This document shows, in pieces, positions 15,683 to 22,975 of a stretch of 32,440 bases of DNA (the first letter of the stretch is position 1; the number at the start of each line of letters is the position of its first letter). The DNA comes from Deltaproteobacteria bacterium (lineage in GTDB: Bacteria; Bdellovibrionota; Bdellovibrionia; Bdellovibrionales; Bdellovibrionaceae). Made by a program: the position numbers and the translations under genes. Location: contig JABDFK010000021.1 in the NCBI GenBank assembly GCA_013286585.1, positions 1 to 32,440 on the forward strand, given 5' to 3'. The notes under the pieces are model-generated. The model had not been told where the DNA came from. It made no database searches and saw only the letters and a list, made by a program, of their open reading frames with translations.

Positions 15683-15988
15683 TTAACCTCGCTTTCGATA
15701 ATTATGATTGGCTGTGATGCGCACGACCATCACAATCAATCGCTCATTTTCGACTCTGTAAATGATTCGTCCTCGCAATGAAAAACTGGCCGAGCGTAGG
15801 CCCACCCATTCGGCCTCAAGCGCATGGTCATTCCAGTAGTCGGTCTGGACATGGTCAAGACCATAAGTCTCGATCTCGCTAACCCACTTTGCCAAAGCTT
15901 GCAGATCATCCTTGGTGAGGACTCCTTGGGTGAGCTGGTTTTTTATCTCAGTTTTTATATGAGACTCGTATCCAACCTTCCAACGCAT
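15683..15988 (-). CDS. RelE/HigB-like toxin
   Basis: A 101-residue basic protein of the RelE/ParE toxin fold, whose members mostly cut mRNA on the ribosome. It has two helices at the N-terminus (LTKDDLQALAKWVSEIETYG), a WNDHALEAEWVGLRS strand region, and the typical central strand FSLRGRIIYRVENERLIVMV. It ends in TANHNYRKRG, the place where RelE-type toxins carry catalytic His/Tyr/Lys/Arg. The subfamily is not certain. GGGAA lies about 10 nt upstream of the ATG, and a 20-bp palindrome 24 bp upstream is the likely operator. Confidence 0.8.
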   Translation of the reverse strand: MRWKVGYESHIKTEIKNQLTQGVLTKDDLQALAKWVSEIETYGLDHVQTDYWNDHALEAEWVGLRSASFSLRGRIIYRVENERLIVMVVRITANHNYRKRG

Positions 15989-16011
15989 ACCTAATTCCCA
16001 TCATGAATATA

Positions 16012-16031
16012 ACTTACATAAATATGTAAGT
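16012..16031. promoter_or_regulatory. palindromic operator of the toxin-antitoxin operon
   Basis: ACTTACATA and TATGTAAGT are exact inverted 9-bp arms around AA. The site lies 24 bp upstream of the toxin ATG, where the promoter should be, and its AT-rich sequence could overlap the -10 element. Self-repression by the XRE antitoxin is the usual arrangement for this type of module. Confidence 0.65.
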
Positions 16032-16138
16032 CAAGGAAGATTGATCCGTAGTTAGATAAGGAGTGCAAAGTCCAGGAAAGTCCCAGATACCATAAAAAGA
16101 ATATGGCGAATGTGAAGGTGCGAAACACGGACAGAAGG

Positions 16139-17917
16139 TCAGTGGGTCTGATCCATCTTCTTGACCAATTCCGGTGCTTCCAGGAACTCAGTGGTGGTCA
16201 GCTCTTTCCGCCATTCACCTTTGCCGTCATAAAAAATCAAAGTAGGAAGGCCCACGATGGAGTATTTCTGACGAAGAGCCTGCAGCTCATCCGTTTCATT
16301 GGTGGCGTCGAATTTCAGCAACACGAAACTTTTCGCTGCCTGCTTGAAGCTGTCTTTGCTGAATGAGTACTGTTCCAGTTCTTTGCAGGCTCCGCACCAG
16401 TCGGCCCAGAAATCGATCAACACAGGTTTGCCTTCTTGCTTGGCTCGGGCCAGTTCGGACTCTGAATAGTTCAGCCAATGTGCTTCCTGAGAAAAATCAG
16501 CCTGCACGGTCGCCGTGTTTTGAATTTGTAAATAGGGACGCAAATCGAAAATTCCGATAGTGACGAATGCAGCCCCGATAAAAATCAAAGTCTGGCAAAG
16601 ACCTTTGCGAATTTTTCCTAAGGTGGAAAGATTTTGCAGGGACTCGAAGGCGCCGAAGTAGCTGCCACCCAGCACTAGGGCCGCTCCCAAAGCTCCGTCC
16701 CACCAGCGCTGAGTCACTAACAGGCCCAAGTAGTAAAAGCTGGTGGCTAGCATCAGCACTCCGAAAAAATGCTTGATCGTGTCCATCCATGCGCCGGATT
16801 TCGGCAACGCTTTGGTGATTTGGCTGGAATAGCCGATAGCGATGAATAGCACTCCCATGCCCACAGCGAAATCAAAGAGCAGCCAAAATCCCAGCCAAAG
16901 ATTTTGCGACTTCGCCACGAAAGTAAGAATGCCGACCAAAACGGGGCCGACGCACGGGCCAGCCACGACTCCGGCGATGACTCCGTAGATGAAGGCGCTG
17001 TGATAGCCCTGCAGTTGCAGATCCCCGGAAAACCTTTGGCGAATGAAAAGCGGGGCCTGCAGTTCAAAGAGCCCAAACATACTGAGCGCCATGGCGGTAA
17101 AAATCACACAAATCGCCGACAGAACCAACGGGTGGTTCATGAACGAGCCAAACAATGCGCCGGTTCCTGCCGCGAAAACTCCCAGTGCCGCATAGGTGAT
17201 CGCTATCCCCAAGACATAAAATAGCGACAGCACCAAATTCTTTTTGTGCGAGTGCAGATGCGCATGCCTGCCCAGCACCGCAATGGTGATCGGAATGATG
17301 GGAAAGATACACGGAGTTAGGCTGGTTAAAAAACCCGCTAAGAAAACCACCAGAAAAGTCCAAAACAATCCCTTTTGCATGGCTTGCTCAAACGAGAGTC
17401 CCATGGGCAACGCCGCTGAAGCCGTGCCCTCCATATTTTTCACTTCTTCTAAGAAGGTGAAGGGAATTTCCAAATGCAGCTTGGACGGAAAAAGACAGTA
17501 GGATTTTGTGCAGGCCTGATAATTAATGGCAATCCTGAGCTTGTGTTCGCCGTTGGGTAAATGCGCCGGTGCCTCCATCGGAATGATCAAATTCGCAGAT
17601 CCAATGATGCCCATTTTTTTCATTTTGGTGTTCTCGTCAAAAAATGGCTGTTGTGGTTCAATTTTTAGAGAGTTGTAAGCAAAGCCGTCGGGCTCTTCGA
17701 TCTCTAAATTGATTTTGTCAGAGTAAGCACGATATCCGCTGGGAAGTGAAAGTTGCACGCTGAGAGTGAATGGCTTTTGTGGTGCCAGTTGATACGTCGA
17801 AAGCGTCGCAGTCCCGCTCAGTGGATTCTCGCGCGCTTGGGGGGAGTCCGCTCGACTGAAGTCCAGCCGCAGAAGCGTGAAGGATAGAAATAGACCAAGG
17901 GCCAAGGAATTCCTCAT
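16139..17917 (-). CDS. dsbD: DsbD-type thiol:disulfide interchange protein
   Basis: Carries electrons from cytoplasmic thioredoxin across the inner membrane to periplasmic disulphide isomerases and cytochrome c maturation. All three domains are present in the usual order. The N-terminal periplasmic domain has NYQACTKSYCLFP with the redox Cys pair. The eight-helix membrane domain has SLTPCIFPIIPITIAVLG and VAGPCVGPVLVGILTF, each with its Cys and flanking Pro. The C-terminal thioredoxin-like domain has DFWADWCGACKELE (CGAC about residues 508-511). I use the ATG at 17917 (MRNSLALGLF); a TTG at 17923 is also in frame. Length is 592 residues, normal for DsbD. It is divergent from motA. Confidence 0.95.
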   Translation of the reverse strand: MRNSLALGLFLSFTLLRLDFSRADSPQARENPLSGTATLSTYQLAPQKPFTLSVQLSLPSGYRAYSDKINLEIEEPDGFAYNSLKIEPQQPFFDENTKMKKMGIIGSANLIIPMEAPAHLPNGEHKLRIAINYQACTKSYCLFPSKLHLEIPFTFLEEVKNMEGTASAALPMGLSFEQAMQKGLFWTFLVVFLAGFLTSLTPCIFPIIPITIAVLGRHAHLHSHKKNLVLSLFYVLGIAITYAALGVFAAGTGALFGSFMNHPLVLSAICVIFTAMALSMFGLFELQAPLFIRQRFSGDLQLQGYHSAFIYGVIAGVVAGPCVGPVLVGILTFVAKSQNLWLGFWLLFDFAVGMGVLFIAIGYSSQITKALPKSGAWMDTIKHFFGVLMLATSFYYLGLLVTQRWWDGALGAALVLGGSYFGAFESLQNLSTLGKIRKGLCQTLIFIGAAFVTIGIFDLRPYLQIQNTATVQADFSQEAHWLNYSESELARAKQEGKPVLIDFWADWCGACKELEQYSFSKDSFKQAAKSFVLLKFDATNETDELQALRQKYSIVGLPTLIFYDGKGEWRKELTTTEFLEAPELVKKMDQTH

Positions 17918-18005
17918 TCTCAATTTCTACTCTTCGTCGACAGTCGGATCAACCAGATTTTGGTCCAGGACCAGCGTCAGGCACAGCGAAATGACTCAAA
18001 AAGAT

Positions 18006-18032
18006 TAAGTCTTTGAGGCCTCTTGCCGATGG
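18006..18032 (+). promoter_or_regulatory. sigma-28 (FliA)-like promoter for motAB
   Basis: TAAG at 18006-18009, a 15-base spacer, then GCCGATGG at 18025-18032. This matches the FliA consensus TAAA-N15-GCCGATAA except for one base in the -35 and the last two of the -10. It ends 21 nt before the motA ATG, so the leader would be short but still includes the ribosome site AAGAGG. Confidence 0.55.
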
Positions 18033-18053
18033 TGTGACTGAAGAGGTGCAATC

Positions 18054-18920
18054 ATGGGATTTATCGGAGTGGTGATGGTATTCGTGCTGGTGTTTGGGGG
18101 CTTCCTTTGGGAGGGCGGCCATATGCGCGCGATTCTGGGATCATTAGCGCCAGAGATGATGATCATTATGGGTGCCGCGTTTGGTGCTTATGTCATAGCA
18201 AACCCAATGAAAACCATCAAAATGGGAATCAAGATGGCGCTGCACGCGATGAGCGCGAAGGGACCGCAAAAACAAGAATACATTGAGCTCTGCCAAATGA
18301 TGTTCCAGTTGTTTCAGTTGCTACGAAAAGACGGACCTCAAGCTGTGGAAAAACACATTGAGACTCCGGACAAGAGCGAAATTTTTACTGCGTATCCAAG
18401 CTTCATGAAAAATCATCACGCCGTGCATTTCATCTGTGACACGATGAAGATCACTTTGTCGGCGGATCTTTCTCCTTATGATGTGGACGATCTTTTGGAT
18501 GGGGACATCAAGGCCATTCACTCGGAAGAGCATTTGGCCCAGCACGCGATCCAGAGTATGGCTGACGGTATTCCGGGGCTGGGAATCGTGGCGGCGGTTC
18601 TAGGTATCGTTATCACCATGGGAGTTTTGAGTGAAGGAACTGAAACCATCGGGGAACACGTTGGTAGCGCCCTCGTCGGAACGATGTTGGGAGTGTTCTT
18701 TGCCTACGGCCTAATTGGTCCGACGGCGACAAAAATGGCTGCCGACATCGAAGCTGAAGGAAGATATCTGAGTGTGATTAAAGCCGGAATGGTGGCTCTG
18801 CAAAGAGGCGCGCCGCCGATCGTTTGTATCGAGTATGCTCGACGAAGCATTCAGCCCGCTGAACGTCCAAGTTTTGAAGAGATGGACAAAGCGACTAAAG
18901 AAGCCAAAAAAGCCGCATAA
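18054..18920 (+). CDS. motA: MotA flagellar stator subunit
   Basis: With MotB it forms the ion channel that drives flagellar rotation. It has 288 residues and four membrane helices (about 1-20, 32-50, 172-192 and 205-222). Residues known from E. coli MotA are conserved: R91 and E99 in LLRKDGPQAVEKH (rotor contact), P174 in GIPGLGIVAAVLG and P223 in YGLIGPTA (ion gating). The size and the DGIPGLGIVAAVLGIV motif place it in the proton-type group. AAGAGG lies about 9 nt before the ATG. MotB follows after 15 bp with AAGGAAG as its ribosome site. Confidence 0.96.
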   Translation: MGFIGVVMVFVLVFGGFLWEGGHMRAILGSLAPEMMIIMGAAFGAYVIANPMKTIKMGIKMALHAMSAKGPQKQEYIELCQMMFQLFQLLRKDGPQAVEKHIETPDKSEIFTAYPSFMKNHHAVHFICDTMKITLSADLSPYDVDDLLDGDIKAIHSEEHLAQHAIQSMADGIPGLGIVAAVLGIVITMGVLSEGTETIGEHVGSALVGTMLGVFFAYGLIGPTATKMAADIEAEGRYLSVIKAGMVALQRGAPPIVCIEYARRSIQPAERPSFEEMDKATKEAKKAA

Positions 18921-18935
18921 GCTTAAGGAAGTAAA

Positions 18936-19844
18936 ATGGCAGCAGAGAAAAAAGGTCAGACCATCGTTATCAAAAAGATCACCATCGTGGCCGGCGGTCA
19001 TGGTGGATCTTGGAAGGTGGCACTGGCGGATTTCATGACAGCCTTGATGTGTTTCTTCCTTTGTATGTGGCTGACGAATCAATCGGCAGAGACCAAAAAA
19101 GGCGTGTCTGACTATTTCTCTTCTCCGAGCATCATCGAATACAGCTTCAGCAACTTCGGCGTAGAAATCACTCTTGAAAAATTATTTTTAGATTTAGTTA
19201 GTGAACCTTTGAAGGCCTTTCAATCCTTTATGGAGCCTATGGACAAGACACCGAATGTTTTGGATTTCGGTTCCGAAGCCATGGCGACGAAATTCACTGC
19301 GGATAAATTAGGTGATAGCGCTACTAATTTCAAAGTCAGCACTGACGGCATTGAGTTCGACATGGTGGACAGCACACTATTTATTCCTGGGACAGCGAAC
19401 CCCAACGATCAATACATCACGGTCATGGAGCGGGTCAAAACGGTCACCACCGGTCTGAAAGACTCCAAGCTTGAAATCAAATCAGAGCTATTCAACCAAT
19501 CCGTGCGCGACAGCAGTCCGACGGAAGCCACCAATGTGGCGCAAAAACGCTTGGATCTAGTCAAGAACTTCGTGGATGCCTCGTTCACCCACTCATCGAA
19601 TGAGTTGCACGGTTCTATTGACGTCAAGGATCAGAAGAGTTTCGTTGAGGGGCAGTCGAAGCGTCCACCGGGATTTTTGCATTTCAGCATTCGCCAAAAA
19701 TTAGATCCGAAAGAACGCTCGGATGGCAAAATACCACGCAAATTGGAGCATGTTTCCTTCGGTGGCAGCGATGCTTCAATGTCGGTTTACGACAGCTTTG
19801 TTAAACAAGCTGTCGACAGTCGTGGCGGCAAGTCCAAGCACTAA
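18936..19844 (+). CDS. motB: MotB stator subunit with degenerate peptidoglycan-binding domain
   Basis: The N-terminal part is classical: GGHGGSWKVALADFMTALMC with the proton-carrying Asp at residue 32 and a single membrane helix to about residue 46, followed by the plug region. The C-terminal OmpA-like domain (about residues 110-260) keeps the general fold pattern (LFIPGTANPNDQYITVMERV, then AQKRLDLVKNFV). It lacks the TGHTD motif and the NWxLS part of the usual NWxLSxxRA; the corresponding place reads LEIKSELFNQSV. This could change anchoring to the cell wall. Bdellovibrio is known to carry several MotAB pairs, so this may be a specialised one. Confidence 0.92.
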   Translation: MAAEKKGQTIVIKKITIVAGGHGGSWKVALADFMTALMCFFLCMWLTNQSAETKKGVSDYFSSPSIIEYSFSNFGVEITLEKLFLDLVSEPLKAFQSFMEPMDKTPNVLDFGSEAMATKFTADKLGDSATNFKVSTDGIEFDMVDSTLFIPGTANPNDQYITVMERVKTVTTGLKDSKLEIKSELFNQSVRDSSPTEATNVAQKRLDLVKNFVDASFTHSSNELHGSIDVKDQKSFVEGQSKRPPGFLHFSIRQKLDPKERSDGKIPRKLEHVSFGGSDASMSVYDSFVKQAVDSRGGKSKH

Positions 19845-19853
19845 GCTGCGGAT

Positions 19854-20192
19854 TTAAAGGCAGCGAAATCTAGGTGAGTATTGGCCGTGGTCGAAAACAA
19901 TCGCACTACCAGAACCTTGGATGCGCAGATAAATTTTGCCATTCACTTCATCAGCCTTTAGTGCCACCGGGTGAAAGTTTCTGCAGATTGGTCCGCCGCA
20001 GGATTCGCCCGTCATGGTAATTCCTTGAGTGTTCCAACCCTTCGCGACCGTGATTAAACCACAAGATCCCTCAATTTGAGCGGAATCACCAGAAATACTA
20101 AGACCCATTGTACTGCTGTTCCACTCAGATGCCTCTTGAGCAAAGGCTGACAATCCTGCCATAACCACAGCGACAAAAATCATTTTCTTCAT
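19854..20192 (-). CDS. small secreted hypothetical protein
   Basis: Not recognised. The 112 residues start with a signal peptide (MKKMIFVAVVMAGLSAFAQE, cut after AFA). The mature 93 residues contain four Cys (GSCGL, GESCGGPICRNF, RFRCL), likely two disulphides, with beta-strand character such as GKIYLRIQGSGSAIVFDHG. It could be a small beta-sandwich secreted effector or periplasmic protein. A gap of about 150 bp upstream should hold its promoter. It is convergent with motB. Confidence 0.6.
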   Translation of the reverse strand: MKKMIFVAVVMAGLSAFAQEASEWNSSTMGLSISGDSAQIEGSCGLITVAKGWNTQGITMTGESCGGPICRNFHPVALKADEVNGKIYLRIQGSGSAIVFDHGQYSPRFRCL

Positions 20193-20342
20193 ACTATTCT
20201 CCCTTTATATATTGTTGTTGATCGAACAAGCAGCTGTTTGCATGTGTTGGACCAAGTTCACGAACAATACAATTGGGATCGAGGCTGGACGGATGTAATA
20301 GTAACACGATTGTTGGGACTAACACCCATTTTGGAACTTAGT

Positions 20343-21275
20343 TTAGGGATTGATTTGGGCTGCCTTTGCCACGAAAGCAACATCTAGCTTTGCGATTCTT
20401 AGATAATAGGACATCGTCAGGGTCTCCAGAGTGTCCCCACGAGCATCTTTAAAGGGATTCTGCTGGTTATCTTTTTCAGAAGGGCAGACGCCACCGTCAA
20501 CGCCTGTCATGACGTTAGCGTCATCGCCAATATTACCATAGAAATACTTGGGCCGCAGATCTGAATAAGACTTGATAGTGTCATCCAGCACATCCGTCAT
20601 CTCACTTTTCTGCTCGGCACCATCAACGTAGACGTCAATTTGGTTGCCGTCATTGGTAGGACTGAGCCATCCCGACTGATCGAAATCGATGGTCCCGGCA
20701 ATTTTAAAGCCCTCCCACCTAGCAATTCTGGTGATGTAAGATCCATATTCTCGATCTCCACTTCCCGTGTCCTCTTCATGATCTGCAACGACAAACCGGA
20801 TGGTTCGGGACAATTTTGATTGATAGGGCGCCAAGAGTTTTGCGGTCTCCATCATAATTGCTATCCCACTGGCTGCGTCGTCAACAGCAGGATTGTTCGC
20901 GACCCCGGTGCTGTCGTAGTGGGAAACAACGATGATGCTGTCTTTACTTCTGCCTTGCAGAACAGCTTCGACATTTGTGCCGATGGTACCGGCGGTGTCT
21001 GTGCCATAGGGCTGCTCTTGGACTGGAATGCCCAAGGCTTGAAAGTAATTCACAAAGAATTTTCGAAACAGTTTTTTATTTTTATCGTTGTCCCGTGTGG
21101 GAATTGCGAATGTTTGACCGTCGATCGTGACGGGGTCGTATCCCGTCATCATCCGCAGATTTTTCACCATTGGATCTAACTGAACGGCATCGAAAAGATC
21201 TTTGTAGAGGTCAGAGCTTGCGTGTGCGGCAAAACTCATCAGCAAAACTGAAAGACCGAGAATGCCAAAGTTCAT
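20343..21275 (-). CDS. secreted M28-family zinc peptidase with altered metal ligands
   Basis: An exported aminopeptidase-like enzyme of 310 residues. The start at 21275 gives a signal peptide (MNFGILGLSVLLMSFAAHAS); GGGGG lies 5 nt upstream. Of the five usual metal ligands of M28, four have clear counterparts: His119 in VSHYDSTG, Asp132 in NPAVDDAASG, Glu167/168 in DHEEDTGSG and Asp199 in IDFDQSGW. The fifth, His in the family motif PxIHTxxDT, is Asp277 here (NPFKDARGDTLETL). The SDH motif reads GDD (NIGDDANV). Whether it is active is open; Asp can also bind zinc. Another ATG at 21296 lies 21 bases upstream. Confidence 0.82.
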   Translation of the reverse strand: MNFGILGLSVLLMSFAAHASSDLYKDLFDAVQLDPMVKNLRMMTGYDPVTIDGQTFAIPTRDNDKNKKLFRKFFVNYFQALGIPVQEQPYGTDTAGTIGTNVEAVLQGRSKDSIIVVSHYDSTGVANNPAVDDAASGIAIMMETAKLLAPYQSKLSRTIRFVVADHEEDTGSGDREYGSYITRIARWEGFKIAGTIDFDQSGWLSPTNDGNQIDVYVDGAEQKSEMTDVLDDTIKSYSDLRPKYFYGNIGDDANVMTGVDGGVCPSEKDNQQNPFKDARGDTLETLTMSYYLRIAKLDVAFVAKAAQINP

Positions 21276-21279
21276 AGAA

Positions 21280-21291
21280 CCCCCTAGGGGG
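21280..21291. promoter_or_regulatory. CCCCCTAGGGGG palindrome over the ribosome site
   Basis: A 12-bp perfect palindrome placed so that its GGGGG, read on the minus strand, is the Shine-Dalgarno of the M28 peptidase, 4-5 nt before the ATG at 21275. It may pair intermolecularly or form a short CCCC/GGGG hairpin that hides the ribosome site. Confidence 0.35.
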
Positions 21292-21346
21292 AACATCAGA
21301 CTATGCTCGGCCGTCCGAGTTCAACAAAATAATTCAGTGAAGAGCG

Positions 21347-22048
21347 TCAAAACTTAGTGGTGAGGGTGAGCCAGAACGCCATGGCCGCAGTTCCGGCGAA
21401 TTGGCCGGCATTGGAATTGAAGTTGGTGAGAAGTTCGTAATTGAAATCTTGATATTTGTAACCCAGTCCCGTTTGTACTCCGAAGTAGCTGGTGTAAGTG
21501 GAGGCGTTAGAAAGCAAATATCCGGCTTCCAATTTGTACTCGAGGCTCCAGGGAATCTGCCAACTGCGTTGATAAGCCAACCAATAGCCACTTTGACCAG
21601 TGCCATACCAATTGGCGTTTTGCTCGATGATGCCATGCTGACCGTGCACATTCATATCCAGGCGAAAAATATTTCCGTTGCGCTGGTTGGAGGCAAAATA
21701 CATGTCCAAATTGTACTGCGCTTTGAGTTCAACGCCAGATCCGAAGACAAACATGTACCAGGCGAACGGGCGGACATTTAAACTTTCACCGTTGTCGGGA
21801 TACTGCACGTTGGAAGTAAAGATTCCAATCTGTGCGTGAGGCCACACATATCCCAACGTCGGTTGAACCGCGAAAGAATTATTGGTTTGGGAAATGGCTT
21901 CATTCATGTAGTTGGAGGTCACCTCAAACGTACCGAAGAATCTGGCAGCACTCAGCGCCGTGGTGTTGGCGCTGTCCTTGGATTCCTGCGCGCTGACGGA
22001 CATGGCCATCGCGGTGACGAGAATGAAAAAAATTCTATGAAGTCGCAT
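21347..22048 (-). CDS. TorF-family putative outer-membrane porin
   Basis: A 233-residue exported barrel. The start at 22048 gives the signal peptide MRLHRIFFILVTAMAMSVSA. The N-terminal mature part FFGTFEVTSNYMNEAISQTN, then FAVQPTLGYVW and GIFTSNVQYPD, follows the TorF (gcw_chp) pattern of a first strand with SNYxxxGxSQT and a later SNV. The protein ends in TTKF, an aromatic C-terminus as in BAM substrates. The aromatic-rich middle fits transmembrane strands. Function of TorF proteins is unknown. A longer frame to 22123 exists, but those 25 residues come before the signal peptide. Confidence 0.75.
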   Translation of the reverse strand: MRLHRIFFILVTAMAMSVSAQESKDSANTTALSAARFFGTFEVTSNYMNEAISQTNNSFAVQPTLGYVWPHAQIGIFTSNVQYPDNGESLNVRPFAWYMFVFGSGVELKAQYNLDMYFASNQRNGNIFRLDMNVHGQHGIIEQNANWYGTGQSGYWLAYQRSWQIPWSLEYKLEAGYLLSNASTYTSYFGVQTGLGYKYQDFNYELLTNFNSNAGQFAGTAAMAFWLTLTTKF

Positions 22049-22147
22049 CTCTTCATCATACTGACAATCCATTGGAAATGGTAAATGCCCGTTGCTGAAT
22101 GAAGATGCTCTCTGGACTTTCATCTTGTCCGATGTTAATTCCAGGTC

Positions 22148-22975
22148 ATGAACACAGATCTGCCTTGGTCCAATTTCACCTTCGTGGCATTCGACACTGA
22201 AACCAGCGGTGCCTATCCTCTAGGCGCTGATGTGGTCGAATTCGGTGCCGTCAAATGGCAGGCTGGCCAAGTGATCGGAGAGATTCAGACTCTTTTAAAG
22301 CCCAAAGAAAAAATGTCCGATTTCATCATCGGCATTCATGGCATCACCAATGAAATGGTGGAAACCGCTCCGCTGATGAAAGATAAAATTCAAGGCATCG
22401 CCGATTTTTTTAAGGACAGTGTGGTCATGGCTCACCATGCTCCATTTGATCTTGGCTTCATGGCTGTAGAGTTTGAAAAATATCGGGTTCCCCTTCCGAC
22501 AGAGCCTCCTCTGTGCACCAGTTTGCTGGCGCGGCAGTTGATTCCGGAAAGTGCGAATCACAAATTGCAGACGCTGATCAAAACTCTGAATTTGCATCAA
22601 GGGACTGCGCATCGGGCGTTGGATGATGCCAAGGCTTGCCTTGAAGTGGGATTGGAATGCATGCGACGAATGGGCGCACTGACACCGCTTTCAGAAATTA
22701 TTTCGAAAATGGGAAAGAGCTTAGATTGGAAAAAATACGAGCTGCTGTCCCATCATCAGCCCAAATATCAAATGGTCGTAGAGGCTCTTTCCACGCGCAA
22801 AGACCTGGATTTGGTGTATGAAGGTGGCTCGGTGAGGGGAAAATCCCGCCGCATCACGCCCCTGGGAATCGTGCGCAATCCTGATGGTGATTTCGTTATG
22901 GGTGTTTGCCATTTGGATCGGGCCCAAAAGCGCTTTTACTTCGAAAAAATTACGGATATTTCAATCGTTTTTTAG
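22148..22975 (+). CDS. DnaQ-like 3'-5' exonuclease with C-terminal WYL-like domain
   Basis: A DEDDh exonuclease related to the epsilon proofreading subunit. The catalytic residues are visible: Asp16/Glu18 in FVAFDTETSG, Asp101 in MAHHAPFDLGF, and His155/Asp160 in TAHRALDDA. After about residue 195 comes an extra segment of about 75 residues ending DLVYEGGSVRGKSRRITPLG and FVMGVCHLDRAQKRFYFEKI. This looks like the second half of a WYL ligand-binding domain. It may act in repair or RNA/DNA turnover rather than replication. It is convergent with, and overlaps by 15 bp, the signal peptidase II fusion gene. Confidence 0.85.
   Translation: MNTDLPWSNFTFVAFDTETSGAYPLGADVVEFGAVKWQAGQVIGEIQTLLKPKEKMSDFIIGIHGITNEMVETAPLMKDKIQGIADFFKDSVVMAHHAPFDLGFMAVEFEKYRVPLPTEPPLCTSLLARQLIPESANHKLQTLIKTLNLHQGTAHRALDDAKACLEVGLECMRRMGALTPLSEIISKMGKSLDWKKYELLSHHQPKYQMVVEALSTRKDLDLVYEGGSVRGKSRRITPLGIVRNPDGDFVMGVCHLDRAQKRFYFEKITDISIVF

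Noticed and set aside
20070..20080. CTCA-ATT-TGAG, a further dyad like the paired operators
   Set aside because: It lies inside a coding region, is single, lacks the outer T/A pair, and one such eight-base match is expected by chance in this length.
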